64,000 nt of DNA from Xenopus tropicalis. Taxonomy: Eukaryota > Chordata > Amphibia > Anura > Pipidae. The number at the start of each line of letters is the position of its first letter. Position 1 is the first letter of the stretch. The position numbers were made by a program, and so were the translations under genes. This document shows, one piece after another, positions 12,089-23,756 of the stretch. The notes under the pieces were generated by a model that had not been told where the DNA came from, ran no database searches, and was given only the letters and a program-made list of their open reading frames with translations. The stretch spans positions 77,497,404 through 77,561,403 of the forward strand of contig NC_030678.2 in the NCBI RefSeq assembly GCF_000004195.4, given 5' to 3'.

Positions 12089-15000
12089 ATGCCCAAGAGA
12101 AAGGTAAGAAGAATCAGCTGTCTTGCGTTTACAATTACAGGTTGTTCGAGATGCTTTTATTAGGGAAGCAGAAGAGGGTAAAGAAGCCGACACCATTATG
12201 GCGGCAAGAATAGGGGCGGTGAATTTTGGCGATGAGAAAAAAGCAGTCTGGCTAAATATATTTTCCTTAATTTCACAACATTTGCATAGGCCTGTTGTGC
12301 AAGTAATACAAGTCTGCGTTAATAAAGCGGATTATTTAAACTGTAAAGCGCGGGAAAGTCCGGGATTGAGGGAGGCGGGTCTACCGCCAAAACAAGGGCG
12401 CGAACCCGCATTGTGGGCGGGACCTTTAGGTACAGAAATAACACCCCTTACTGTGTGCCTCTGCTCATTCAGCAATGGGCTGGCTCTTGTTCCTCCCCCA
12501 ACACCCTCTTCCTATTTTACAGTTCACTAAAAGCTCGCGTCTGTTACCATGAAAGGAATGTCATTTGGTACATACGCAGAGACAAATGCAGCGATAGAGG
12601 TTTATAGAGCACATTTTGTACTCGTCTGCCATTCATCTTCTTGCAGGTCCGAGTAGCCAATACATTAAAAATCATGGCAACAATGTAGAGGTGGTTTTGT
12701 GGTTCCCATCGCCCACCTTTCAGTGTCGTGTGCAAATAAACTACTCACAGGTTCATTTCCCTTCTGTGCCGACGTCACTTGGCTCCATTATGTGTTGTAT
12801 AGGCGTGCGGTCACATGTAACCATGAAATCAGCCCCATATACATGGGCACAACGAACTGTTTTATTGAACACAATTGGTACGTCGTAAAGATTTGCTTGA
12901 AATTATGGTTTTGCCCATAATCTGGAGCTTTTGGATAAATTCCCATACCTGTCATTTAAGTAGCCCTATAATGCAAAGTGAATCAAGACTGTTAATGTAT
13001 TTATCCTCTAAGGCACTGGTGCATAACTTGAAATCCATGTACAGGACGTCTTGTTAGTCATACATTTTTTAAAATCTTTTTACTGGTAGTGGCCTGCGTT
13101 TGCCTTCTGTAGGACTTTTTTTGGTTACCATACATCATGATCATGTCATTTATATGATCTGCACACATCCTATTTTCTTCCCTTTACATTCAACACTGGT
13201 TCACATAAAGCCTTTGGGTTTTTTTAGTATAATGGCTCTCCTTTATGCTGTAAAAAATAAGCATACTGGACATTATGAAGGAGTTTATATAAGAGCTACT
13301 AATATATTTTATCAGGTCACAGAAGATCTAGGTGGGTTCAAATGTACTTAATTTGCAACAGGTTGGAATGTGTGTTCATATTATATATTTTAGTCAATTT
13401 TACTGCAAGGTACACAGCAAAGCACCATTTTAGTTTGTTGCTCTTGCATTTTATTTTAGGATGATATATTAAAAAAAAAAAAGTCTCATTATTTGGGTAT
13501 AGGTATTGTTTTTTTTTTTTTTTTATTGGTGGCTTATAAATCTAAGAATTTGTCCCTTTTTTTTCTTTTTAGGCTGATGGAGACTCCAAGGTCGAGAAGT
13601 CAAAGGCTAAGGACGAGGTGATACAAGAGTTTTTTTTATTTGTTTGTTAATTGACAGAAAAATATGTTGCATGAGCTAATACTTCTGATCTTGTCTTGCA
13701 GCCACAGAGGCGATCTGCCCGGTTATCGGCTGTAAGTATTCTATTTCCTAACACCCAGTGTTCTCCCCTGGCCCTCTTTGCCGCCTCATCACCAGGCACC
13801 AGGCTTTACTATAATATTGTCTTTAATTTTGCAGAAGCCTGCCCCACCGAAACCAGAGCCCAAACCCAAGAAGGCTGCTGTTCCTCCAAAGGTTGGGAAG
13901 TCTATAGCATATTCTTGTCTAGTGAATATTTATTTGTAATGCATTGTAAAGCTTCAATGACTTATCAGTTAAAACCAAGTTGCCTATATGTATTGGGCGA
14001 ATTGCAAACATTTTACCACCTGTACCTTTTTCAGTGGTAGCCAAACACTTGTAAATAACATCTCCTTAGGTGTACATGTGCAATTGTTGTCTAGGCGATC
14101 CTCACTCATAAACACTATAGTGAACATTTCTGAACAATAATAATGGGTCAGATAAGAGTTAATAAGGACCCATTATTATTGCTCAGAAATAATAAATACG
14201 GTGTTTATGAATGAGGATTGCCTAGCCAGCAATTCAAATTACCCCTCCTTGGGTGTACATATGCAAGTGTTTGGCATTTTTCAGTGACGGTGATAACTGT
14301 CACTGAAAAACGTACAGGTGGCAAAATTTTGCAATTGACCCGGTACATATAAGTGACTATTTTGAACAGTGTTAGAAATGTGGGGTGACAAAAATATTAG
14401 CCCTGTGCTTTAGTACCCTTAAACGGACATCACAGTATGACAGGGTTGCCATGAGAATGCAATTTGTAGTGATTACACTATGAAGTTATTTTAAAGGGGG
14501 ACTATCATAAAATCAAAGACCGAAAAGCTTATTTAAATGAAGGCTTTTTTTTTTTTTTTTTTTTTGCTGCACCATTTAAGATGATACAGATAATTAGTCT
14601 TGCAATTTTCATGCCCACCCTTAAATTTTATTTTACCTTGTTACTGGCAGCTTGCCAATTTTCTCTTTTCTTACTTGGATGTAAAAGACATGCTTTAATT
14701 TACCCCCATATTTTTGAGAATATTTGACTTTAGCTAATTTTTGTTGAGCATAAAAATATCATTTTGGTTTTGTAATTGGTAAAATACCAAAACTGGTTTA
14801 AGTGCATCCTTTAATAATGGGAAAGTTGCAGTTTTTTTAGCTCTTGTAGCTATAATATGGCCTTTTAATGTGTTGAAGCTTTTAGGGGTGAATGCTGTGA
14901 CATCAGTGTAGTTGCTAAATAGGACAGTAAAGTTTTTCATCCAACTTTTTAAAATATTCTATGGTTCCTTGATACACCTAACCATTTTATTTATTTTTTT

Positions 15001-15283
15001 GTGTACATGTTGTGCACTTTTTATGGCTTCATGTATTTAGTGACCTTCTCTTTTTTGTCTTAATCTGTAGAAAGCTGAAAAGGCACCCAAAGGCAAGAAA
15101 GGGAAGGCAGACTCTGGTAAAGATAGCAGTAATGCAGCTGAGAATGGAGATGCCAAATCAGATCAGGTGCGTCTATCTAGAACTGTGTAGGATGTTACTT
15201 CAACCTCCTCAAACAACTTATTAACTTTTTGGTTTTTTTTTTTACAGGCACAAAAGGCAGAGGCAACTGGGGATACAAAGTGA
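12089..15283 (+). CDS. hmgn2: High mobility group nucleosome-binding protein 2 (six exons)
   Basis: Coding exons are 12089-12103, 13573-13617, 13702-13731, 13835-13891, 15071-15166 and 15248-15283; every intron is GT-AG and phase 0, and the product has 92 residues (human HMGN2 has 90). The protein starts MPKRK, carries the nucleosomal binding domain with the invariant core RRSARLSA (residues 23-30), then the proline/lysine stretch [20 protein letters not shown], and an acidic chromatin-unfolding tail ending [11 protein letters not shown]. The [14 protein letters not shown] tail matches HMGN2 better than HMGN1. HMGN2 binds nucleosome cores in the nucleus through the RRSARLSA acidic-patch contact and opposes linker-histone compaction. 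Exon sizes match the known six-exon family structure, with exon 3 encoding [10 protein letters not shown] alone. The gene is intact and intron-bearing, so it is not one of the common HMGN2 retrocopies. Confidence 0.95.
12104..13572 (+). other. hmgn2: hmgn2 intron 1
   Basis: This is the longest intron (1469 bp). Its first 350 bp belong to the CpG-rich promoter island, and the rest is AT-rich, with a T-rich run before the acceptor at 13571-13572. No other gene or clear transposon was seen in it. Confidence 0.7.
13995..14341. mobile_element. Long palindromic MITE in hmgn2 intron 4
   Basis: The outer arms (gggcgaattgcaaacatttt at the left; its near mirror ttttgcaattgaccc at the right) enclose further mirrored blocks: ccacctgtacctttttcagt with cactgaaaaacgtacaggtg, and an inner palindrome at 14093-14225 in which ataataatgggtc is mirrored by gacccattattat. 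The whole unit folds on itself. It is non-coding and sits within the 1179-bp intron 4. Confidence 0.7.
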
Positions 15284-15860
15284 AGCGTGAATTTTTGATA
15301 ACTGTGTACTTCTGGTGACTGTACAGTTTGAAATACTATTTTTTATCAAGTTTTATAACAATGCAGAATTTGTTTTACTTTTTATTTTTAAGCTATGTTG
15401 GCATATAATGCTTTTGTGTAATTTGGAGAGGGGGGAGATAGTGGAAATGTAAATGGTCTCTTAACCACCTGGAGTAATAGCTGCTTTCTCACCTCCTGTT
15501 TTGGCATCTTATCTGAATTTTTTTTTTTGCTTCTAAATAAGATCGGCAGCTATTACAGCCCATTTTTCCTGAGATTACAGTCTCTGGGCAGAAAGAGGGG
15601 GAAACAGTTTTTACCAAGTTCTAAGCTATCAAAAAGGGTGTGGCTGAATTTTTATTTTTTTCTATTTTGGGGGTACTTCAACTGTGAAGAGCCAACCCTA
15701 ATTCAAAACGGTTTTATGAATTCTTTTAGTGACTTACAGACTAATGAGTTATGAAGTTGTTTTACTATGTTGTACCTTGTCCTGCCTGATTTGCAATGAT
15801 GTTTGGGGGGGGGGGGGGGGGGTGGATCTTAAATAAAGCTGGAATATGTTTGGCTCACTT
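15284..15860 (+). other. hmgn2: hmgn2 3' UTR and poly(A) signal
   Basis: The 3' UTR follows the TGA at 15281-15283. A canonical AATAAA at 15832-15837, after a poly-G run (about 15785-15802), predicts cleavage near 15850-15860. The UTR of about 570 nt is long compared with the 279-nt coding sequence, as is usual for HMGN2. Confidence 0.7.
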
Positions 15861-17379
15861 AACTGCTCTGTAGTATTCTTTGATACCGCCTTAAGCTTTG
15901 CATTGTGAACTCCTGCCATGGGGCAAAATAAAAACAAAAAATAAATTTGTGGTCTTGTTGCCATTTCTCATATTTTATAGGACATTCTTTCAGAATCCAC
16001 AAGCTATTCCTTTTGTTGTTGGAAAGGCATTTCAGAGAGATTAGTTGCCCGTGGTAGCAGTCATGGGCAACCACGGGCAACTAATCTGCAAAATTTTTGG
16101 TACCCCAAGCTGAATAAAAGCATATCTATTCTCTTTTTGCATTAAAGGGACAGTATACATCCTTTTTCAACATGAGTTCAATGAATGGGTAAATATTTGA
16201 ACAAACTTTTTGTTTTGTTTATTTGTATTAGAAAATAGGTATATTTTGTTTCTGGCACTAAAAAAATGGAACCAATTTCACTTCAGGAAGGTAGTGGTTT
16301 GTTTCTTCAAAGGTAGATAAGGAAAGCTGAAAAAAATAAGTATATGAAGCATTGGCTGCCTACTGAATTATTTGCTGTGTAAAAGGTGTAATTTAGAAAT
16401 AAAAATCATGCCTGTATTCCTTTATGTAAGTGTTGCATTTTTAAGTACCCCAAGAGCATCCTCCATAAAATTGAAATCGCTTAGCAAGTATGCCAACAGT
16501 AGTTGCCTGGAAACTTTGTTGTATTCTGAACAGTTTGATGTCCAATATGCCTAGGTTTACACAAATATGCAGAATATAGGTACATGACACTTCCTACATG
16601 TGGCTGACACGTTGGCTGCAGCAACATCTTGCACTGTATGTTCGGAAAGAACAATGTTTCAGCCAATATGCCCTTTATCAAGTGTAATCACAGGTAACAA
16701 AGATCAAAGCTTTATAGGTGCACAAGAAAGTAACCAAACACCCACTGGGTGTGTTAGTGTAATTAAGTTTATGATGTCACTGTGAGTCCATACATTTTCA
16801 TGTAAGTGTATCTCCATATTAAGTCCACAAATTTTACAAAGCAATATATAACAAGGAAGCTGCCCGCTTCTAGGCCTACCACAGACACCTGGTAACAAAA
16901 GCATGAGTTAAACAGAACGGGTATGTATGTATAGCTTTATTTATAAAGCGCTACTTATGTACGCAGCGCTGTGGGAATGCCCAAAATATCTTACCGTTAG
17001 CCAATCTGAAACTAATGTAATACAATGCAGACAGTTCAAATTTTCTTACATGGGTAACAATATATCAGTAACATAGATAAGCATTATTGGAATTATTTTA
17101 GGTTTTATTATTGAAATTTAGTCCTGCACTTAAGGGCCAACCATTGTGCACTTTTACCATTCAGGTTGTGCCTGTATTTTAAATCAACAAAGTATTCAGT
17201 GAAATAAACAACTTATCCACAGATTGTAAGCTCTAGGGGGTAGGGACCTCACATGGCATTTTCTACTTATTCATTGTATATATTATAACATCTTCCCTGT
17301 GTGTACCGTTGTACATTGTTAGATTGTACAGTGCTGCATATTCTTGTAGCACGTTATACATAAACTTATTCATGCATAC
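15861..17379. other. Intergenic sequence with small repeats
   Basis: It holds a perfect 18-bp inverted repeat (16038-16055 with 16070-16087, agattagttgcccgtggt). A TTAAAGGGACAGTATACATC T2-type end starts at 16142 without a matching right end. A short frog repeat segment (tatttataaagcgct...cgcagcgctgtgg) lies at about 16930-16980. At about 17214-17360 is another dispersed-repeat fragment (gattgtaagctctagggggt). No gene is recognised. Confidence 0.45.
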
Positions 17380-19035
17380 ATTATTAGAGGAAACATTTTA
17401 AACTCCAGCTATCATTCAAACCTTTAGGCTGTAGTGTATTATGTGTCTTAATCCAAAAAGCTTCCCTTTGCAGCAGTCATTTCATATCACCTCAAGATAG
17501 TTGTGACACTGTGGCGTCCTTGGCTGTCCCGTTTATAGTTTGGTATATTGCCTCTGTTCTGTGTTTAATACATTTTTTAATGGCCCTTGCTGTTCGGCCT
17601 GCATAGGCCATGCCACATGGACATTTACGTAGGTAATTTACATGTTATGTAGCAAAATGCTTGATTCTTACTGGGGTGCCTAGGGTAGGGCGCTGTATGA
17701 CTTTCCCTTTAATAATCAAGGAACAGCAAATACAATTTGAACATGCAAAAGACCATACTTAGGATCCCTTGAGCACCTTTTTAAGAATGAATCTGTGATT
17801 GTAAGAGTGTGCCATGAAGACTCCTACCTTTACTATTACAAACAACAGTGGTTTGATCCTTATTTTATAATAATACTGACCAATATCTGTCTAAAATGTT
17901 CTTAGTTTCTTTGCTGTGATTGCTGTATTGGCTTACAAAAGGTAACACTTGCGATCATTCTTTACCTCGTATGTCAACTCTTCGCTTACCATTTCACCCA
18001 CATCCTTGGCACATTTCTCAATCTCTCTGAGCTTATACCCCCATTTGATGAATAGCTATATTTTTATTTTTTTTTAATGTTTTATCTGTCTGCATAATCC
18101 TCTTCCTCAGGAAATCCTATGAGCCGTGATAAATTGGCGTTTCGGTATAGCTTTAATTAAATTAAGCACATGGAAACTAGAGGCATGCTTGACATTGTTC
18201 TTTAACAGTATTTTTCCTATACAGACTAGTGCTATTGTGCCCATCCTTCAGTCTTATTACCACATCTTAAAAATTGATGTTATGCATTCCAACTTCAGTA
18301 GTAAATTTAATAGTTGGGTGTGCTTCATTAGCAGATTGTATTATATAATTAAAATGTGCCATAGAGCCTTCCCATAGTACTAATATCCAGAAACCTATAG
18401 TGTACAACTATATGATGCATACAGTATAAGGGTCAGTTTAAAAGACCTGTTTTTCAAGTTCGTGAACAAAAATATTTGCAAATGAAGGAGTGACAGTTGC
18501 ACCCAATAGATGTCCCTTGTCTCTGCCAGTAAAATGCTCCTGAAAACTTAAGAAAAGTTTTACTCTAAAACAAGGTTTAGACAAAAAAAAAAGAGCCGCT
18601 GGTGTGGTGTGTCAGTCTCTTGTATAGCAAATCCTTTCCTCCTGCCAGATAGAGGTGTAAAGACTCAAAGTATTACAGTGAAACTTAACCTTCCAAATTC
18701 TTTAAGCCTTCACAAGCGATCAATGGTATCTTTCAATAGGTTTTCATATCATTAACCTGTGGTTGCAAAAAGCCATAAACCAGTTAAGAAAGTGGTTCTA
18801 TCCCCAACAAAATTGCTCTACCTTGAGAATTCACCAAATGACTTATACATTTTAGGTAATAGGTAGAGCACTGGGGTATGTGGGTGTTCATTACAAAGAA
18901 ATTCTTTTGCATGAGTTGGTATAATTCCTTTCTCAAAAGCCTTGGTAACCAACAGCTCAATTTCTTTTTTAATAGCACTAGTGATATTATATATATATAT
19001 AAAACAGTCCACACGACAGCACCGCACTCCAAATC
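17380..19035 (-). pseudogene. Penelope-like retroelement remnant
   Basis: Read on the minus strand, three blocks fit a Penelope-like element in the right order. Near 18780-19030 is an RT-type segment with FLCNEHPHTPVLYLLPKMYK. Around 18450-18520 a short piece has GHLLGATVTPSFANIFVHE, like the family's catalytic-core flank. At 17400-17690 a GIY-YIG endonuclease-like segment has KCPCGMAYAGRTARAIKKCI and, further on, LLQREAFWIKTHNTLQPKGLN. Penelope-like elements join a telomerase-like RT to a C-terminal GIY-YIG nuclease. Frameshifts and stops break the frames, so it is dead. The 5' part is lost or obscured by the AT microsatellite at 18985-19066. Confidence 0.7.
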
Positions 19036-19066
19036 CGGGTTGTGTATATATATATATATATATATA
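18985..19066. repeat. AT dinucleotide microsatellites
   Basis: Two (TA)n tracts, near 18988-19000 and 19046-19066, flank about 45 bp of unique sequence. They lie at the 5' limit of the recognisable Penelope-like relic. Confidence 0.8.
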
Positions 19067-19311
19067 TTACTAAATATATTTCTTCATAATGGCCTGGTAT
19101 TTCCAACTGCCTATATGCTTTATTCGTGTACATTTCTTTATTCATTACCACAGTTGCACCACATTTTTCTGATTTATGTATAGTACAGAAAGCCGTGTAG
19201 GGGAAAAGAACATACAGGCACCTGACCTGCCCTCCCTACTCAAGTCTGCAGCTCGATGACAGCAAGGGGACCCAGCTAAAGTGCAGCACTGCAGCTCCCC
19301 ACCCCTTAAGT

Positions 19312-19619
19312 CAGGGATAACCAACCTTTCTTTCTCGTGAGCCACAGTCAAATGTAAAAAGACTTGAAGAGCAACACATGCATTATAAAAGTTAATGGGG
19401 GTGCCAAATAAGGACTAAGCTTGGCTATTAGGTAGCCTCTATGCACACTATCGGCTTACAGGAAGCTTTATTTGGTACTAAATCTTATTTTTACTCAACT
19501 AAAACTTGCCACCAAGTCAGGAATTCAAAATTAACTACCTGGTTTGGGGGCACTGAGAGCAACATCCAAGGGGTTGGTAAGCAATATGTTGCTCACGAGC
19601 CACTGGTTGGGGATCACTT
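19312..19619. mobile_element. Short hAT-type MITE with 8-bp duplication
   Basis: The element begins CAGGGATAACCAACC at 19312 and its right end reads back as agtgatccccaacc. It is flanked by the 8-bp direct repeat CCTTAAGT at 19304-19311 and 19620-19627. Sub-terminal gtgagccac/gctcacgagccac motifs occur on both arms. An 8-bp duplication and CAGGG-type ends are hallmarks of non-autonomous hAT elements. Confidence 0.75.
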
Positions 19620-20095
19620 CCTTAAGTGATAAGAGTGGGAGTTGCAGCACATTCTGTTAAGGGGAAGTAAAGTAATAAATGAAGAGCCCCAGGTTCTCTA
19701 ATAAAAAAAGAAAACTATTTCTAATATATATATATACATACAGCAGGGAAAATAAGCAGTAAATATATTTCTAATGGGGCTATTGACATGAAATTTACAC
19801 CCGATGTTGGTAACAACCCAAGTAATCCACAAATACAATGAAATCAAAACAAATAAGTGCATAAATTAAATGATTAATATAGGGTCAACATGAAAAACTG
19901 ATGGGTATTCCCCTGCTGTTCCCAGCCTGGACAGAGGCAACAGTTAATTTTCAATGGCTATAAAGCCCACCCCCTTTCAATTCACCACAGTCTTTTTCTC
20001 TTTCTCAGCCTGGGCACAGCACAGCACAGCACCTTAAGAATTTTTCAAGCGCTTCCTTTGCTGACTTTAGGTTATCTCTTATATGCTATTTTAGT

Positions 20096-21060
20096 GTGTC
20101 TGCCCCTTCTAAAGAACCCGGCAGGAAGAAGGATAGATTGGAGACAGAGAAGCGCTGTAAGGCTTGCCATAAGCCAGCTATGAAAGATAAAAGAATCTGT
20201 GGGGATTGTTTAACTGAGTACCTGTCTAAAGAGCTGGATGCCTCTACCTCTAAGGAACCCCTGCAGGAGTCAGCTACTCCATCTACCTCTGTTGCATTTC
20301 CAGACCAGCAGTCCTTGATGCTTTGGATTAAGATTGCAGGATCGCAAACTCTTAAAGAGACAGTACTTTCCACTGCAGGTTTGTCAGTTTCTAATAAAGA
20401 ATCCTCTATTCAGGAGATTTCTTCAGAAGATCTTTCTTCATCTGATGATGAGGAGACAGGGGAGGAAGTCTCAGTGTTTGATCAGAAGCATCTACATTTT
20501 CTGATTAGAGCTATTAAGCGCACCCTTAATGTGGAGGATACTGAGCAACCAACCACTTCTATTCTCTTTTCTAAAAAGAAGAAAACAGTGTTTCCTATTC
20601 ACAAGGAGGTGCAAGATTTGGTCCGGGAGGAGTGGACCAAGGTCTCTAAGAGGATTCCAGTGTAGAGAAGTTATATCCCTTCTCAGATGATATGCAGGAG
20701 ATCTGGAATACCCCCCCTTCAGTGGATGCTCCAGTAGCCAGGCTGTCTAAGAAGACAGCTCTGCCAATAGACGACGTCTCGGCTTTGAAGCATCCTATGG
20801 ATCGCCGCATAGAGACAGAGTTGAAAAAATGTTATATGTCATCTGGTGCAGCCTGTAAGCCTGCGGTTGCTTTGGTTTCAATTACTAAGGCTCTTTCTTA
20901 ATGGGCAGAAAACCTGGAACAAGCCATTAAGGATAGAGTGTCTAGAGAAGAAATCCTAGAGGGATTGGAGGACTTCAAGTTAGCATCAAATTTTTATCTC
21001 CAAGCCTCCTTAGACCTTGTTCAACTATCTGCTCATTCTATGTCCTTTGGAGTCGCGGCC
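20096..21060 (+). pseudogene. DIRS gag-like ORF1 (broken)
   Basis: The first open stretch (20096-20665) begins SAPSKEPGRKKDRLE and has a zinc-ribbon-like CKACHKPAMKDKRICGDC near its start, as in many DIRS gag proteins, followed by an acidic serine-rich region. A second piece (20692-20901) and a third in another frame (to about 21060, LEGLEDFKLASNFYLQASLD) complete the family's helical domain. A TAG at 20663-20665 and later frameshifts break it. The true start codon is not clear; no strong ATG precedes the frame. Confidence 0.65.
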
Positions 21061-21251
21061 CGTTGAGCCCTTTGGCTGAGATCCTGGTTCACCGATACAG
21101 CCTCCTAGAATTCTCTCTGTAAGATTACTTATGAAGGCAAAATATTGTTTGGGAAGGCATTATATGACATATTTCCAAGTCTTCTGGGGGAAAAAGTACT
21201 TTCCTTCCTCAGGCAAAACGATTTTGTGACAATTCCAGAAGACGGGGGGAG

Positions 21252-22187
21252 ATGCCACCTCCAGAAGAAGAGATGAACCGAGAACTTTCAGATTCGGAAG
21301 AGAGTACAGAACCTCTACCTGCCGTTCAGGACAAAGCTCCTTTAAGCCTAGAGTTAAAGTGCCTAGATCTCCCAAACCCTCTCCTAAACCTCAATGACAG
21401 TCACTCCGTCCATCCTCCAGTAGGAGCGAGATTGTTTTCCTTTCGAGAGGATTGGGCAAAAGAGATTCACGATTCCTGGGTTGTCGCAACAATCCAAAGG
21501 GACTACCGTTTAGAGTTTCGGCAAAAACCTACTATAGACCATTTCGTTTCCACTACCATACCTCGAGATTCAGGAAAAAGACAAGTTCTTTTTCAGTATG
21601 TTCAACAACTCCTGTTAAAACAAGCAGTTTCTATAGTGCCATCTCAGGAGGAAGGAAGAGGTTTTTATTCTTCTCTTTTCCTTGTTACAAAAGCTACAGG
21701 CGACCTACATCCCATTCTGGACCTCAGGAAGATAAACACATTTTTGAAGCAGCAAACTTTCAAAATGGAGACTATATCCACCATAAAGGCGGTTATTCGT
21801 CCAGGAGACTGGCTAGCGTCACTAGACTTAAAAGATGCTTATTTTCACATTCCCATAGCCTTGCAGCATCAAAAGTTTCTACGTTTCTCGCTTCAAAATC
21901 AACACTACCAATTTCGTTGTCTTCTTTTCGGCCTCACCTCCTCGCCTAGAACTTTTACCAAAGTTCTTGTTGTTTTGATAGCCAAACTAAGACGGGAGAA
22001 CATAGAAATTTATCATTACTTGGACGATTTACTCTTGGTAGCGAGAGATCCGATGACATTGCAAGCCAACCTCGAGAGAACCAAGGAGATGTTGGAAAGA
22101 TTTTGTTGGATTATAAATATGGCAAAAGTCAGGTCTCTCCTTCGCAGAGAATTATATACCTCAGAGCCCAGATCGACACTCTTCTAG
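21252..22187 (+). pseudogene. DIRS reverse transcriptase region
   Basis: The 311-residue frame contains the RT core: GRGFYSSLFLVTKATG, LHPILDLRKINTFL, DWLASLDLKDAYFHIPI (first catalytic Asp), CLLFGLTSSPRTFTKVL and the YLDDLLL box (about 22015-22035) with the catalytic Asp pair. This is the DIRS form of RT. The frame is lost after WIINMAKV, and the text continues in another frame from 22103. Confidence 0.8.
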
Positions 22188-23236
22188 GCTTGGTTTCGCT
22201 CCCATTACAGAAAATCCATCATATTGCTCACAAGGTCTCTCAGTTTCAGAAAATTCAATCCACACTGGACAAGAAATTTATGAGTCTTTTGGGCCTCCTA
22301 ACATGGGCCAAACGGAGGATGAGACCTATTCAACTATCCTTCCTGAGGCAGTGGAACTCAGTGGCTCAGAATTGGTCACAGAATATCCAAATTACCAGGG
22401 ATTGCAGGAAGCATCTAGAATGGTGGAAAGTATCCAGCAATCTTCGGAGGGGCTTTCCCCTAGAGGAGCCGCCTTGGATAGAGGTGTTCACAGATGCCTG
22501 GGTACAGGCTGGGGAGCTCATCTCCTAGATCTCTATGCTCAGGGAAGTTGGTCAGAAGATCTGTCAGAGACTCCTTCCAATGTTCTGGAGCTCAGAGCGA
22601 TTTTCCAAGCACTCCTGTCCTTCAGGGAGGTCCTTCTGGGTTCTGCTGTGAGTCAGAATGGACAATGCTGCGACTGTAGCATATATCAGAGGCCAAGGGG
22701 GAACAAGGAGCAAGACCTTATTCAGGGAAACAGCCCCAATTATGGAATGGGCACAGAATCACCTTTTAGACCTGACTGCTCACCATATCCCGGGAGCTCA
22801 GAATATAGAAGCAGACTATCTGAGCAGATATCTTCTACCCAATGGGGAGTGGGAGTTGGACCAGAAGATATTCAGCTGGCTAGTGTCTGTTTGGGGCTGC
22901 CCACAGGTGGACCTGATGGCAACAGATCTGAACTGCAAACTTCCGATCTTCTTCTCCAGAGCCCCCTGTCCGGGTGCAGCAGCGGTGGATGCCTTCTCTC
23001 AGGATTGGGCGGGCCTATTCGCGTATATCTTTCCTCCAGTCCCGATTATCCTGAGAGTTCTGTGGAAAATCCTAGTGACCAGGATGAAGGTCATCGCCGT
23101 TCTCCCAGATTGGCCGAGGAGACCTTGGTATCCGTTCCTGAGGCGTTTGCTGGTGGCGGATCCTTTGCCACTTCCAAATGTCAGGGACCTTCTTCTTCAT
23201 GGCAGATGGAGGCATCCGAATCCAGTGAGCCTCTAG
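22103..23236 (+). pseudogene. DIRS RNase H and methyltransferase-like region
   Basis: The RNase H domain is spread over two frames. EVFTDAW is in one frame (to the stop at 22526-22528), GAHLLDLYAQGSW and VLELRAIFQALL are in the next, and MDNAATVAYI returns to the first from 22658. The second open stretch (22658-23236) continues through HHIPGAQNIEADYLSR and the segment VDLMATDLNCKLPIFFSR, which is typical of the DIRS DNA-methyltransferase-like domain. At least two indels are needed to explain the frame changes. Confidence 0.7.
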
Positions 23237-23683
23237 CTAGCGGCCTGGAGGCTGAGAGGTGGATCCTGAAGAAATATGGATGTTCAGATTCAGCTAGAGG
23301 GAATAACACCATGTCGAAATACCATAAGGTTTGGAGAGGTTTTTGTTCCTGGGCATCCGAAAGCCTTATTAATCCTTTATCTCCTTCTGTGGTGGACATT
23401 TTAGAGTTCCTTCAGGAGGGACTTCAGAAGGGTTTAAGTTTAAGCACCCTGAAGGGTCAAGTGTCTGCCTTGTCAGCTATTCTGGAGGTAAGATGGTCCA
23501 GAGATCCTTTGATAGAAAGATTCTTCAAGGCAGTCCTCAGAATTCGACCTCCTGTCAAGCCTGTTCAGCCGACATGGGATCTTCCACTAGTTTTGGAGTT
23601 TCTCTCTGCTAAGTCTTTTGAGCCTCTTGAAGAAATTCCGCTATGGTTGTTAACATTGAAGACGTTTTTTCTAGTAGCTGAAA
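23237..23683 (+). pseudogene. DIRS tyrosine recombinase, C-terminally truncated
   Basis: The frame gives the N-terminal SAM-like fold of a DIRS recombinase: LEAERWILKKYGCSDSA, TMSKYHKVWRGFCSWA, VVDILEFLQEGLQKGLSLST and LKGQVSALSAIL. It then passes LWLLTLKTFFLVA, where the catalytic domain would begin. After that the sequence is an unrelated hairpin, so the catalytic residues are missing. Confidence 0.75.
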
Positions 23684-23756
23684 AACGCTTGCCGAGAATA
23701 CACCCCGCTACTGTAAATGCGATTTACAGTAGTGGAGTGTATTCTTGGCAAGCGTT
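23684..23756. repeat. 35-bp hairpin at the DIRS break
   Basis: Left arm 23684-23718 and right arm 23722-23756 are inverted copies with 3 mismatches and a 3-nt loop. The motif cttgccgagaatac occurs in the arms and again just outside at about 23766-23779. The repeat lies between the end of recombinase similarity and the Tc1 transposase start. Confidence 0.85.

Larger units (their letters stand above)
19895..23683 (+). mobile_element. DIRS-type tyrosine-recombinase retrotransposon, inactive
   Basis: The order gag-like protein, RT, RNase H, methyltransferase-like segment and tyrosine recombinase is that of DIRS elements. Several frameshifts and stops interrupt the frames, and the recombinase stops before its catalytic Arg-His-Arg-Tyr residues, so it cannot move on its own. 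The left edge is approximate, near gggtattcccctgctgttcc; the right edge is where recombinase similarity ends, just before a hairpin at 23684. It interrupts a Tc1 element. Confidence 0.75.

Noticed and set aside
12123..12530. 135-codon open frame in hmgn2 intron 1
   Set aside because: It lies in the CpG-rich part of intron 1, shows no known motif, and the HMGN splice structure skips it.
13696..14040. 114-codon open frame over hmgn2 exons 3 and 4
   Set aside because: It is hmgn2 exon 3 read through introns; the spliced HMGN2 protein explains the coding signal.
12089..15283. Possibility that the HMGN sequence is a processed pseudogene
   Set aside because: It has five GT-AG introns, a TATA/CCAAT promoter in a CpG-rich region and an undamaged frame.
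18985..19066. Possible structural RNA between the AT tracts
   Set aside because: The tracts are plain (TA)n microsatellites in a Penelope-like relic; no conserved RNA features are visible.
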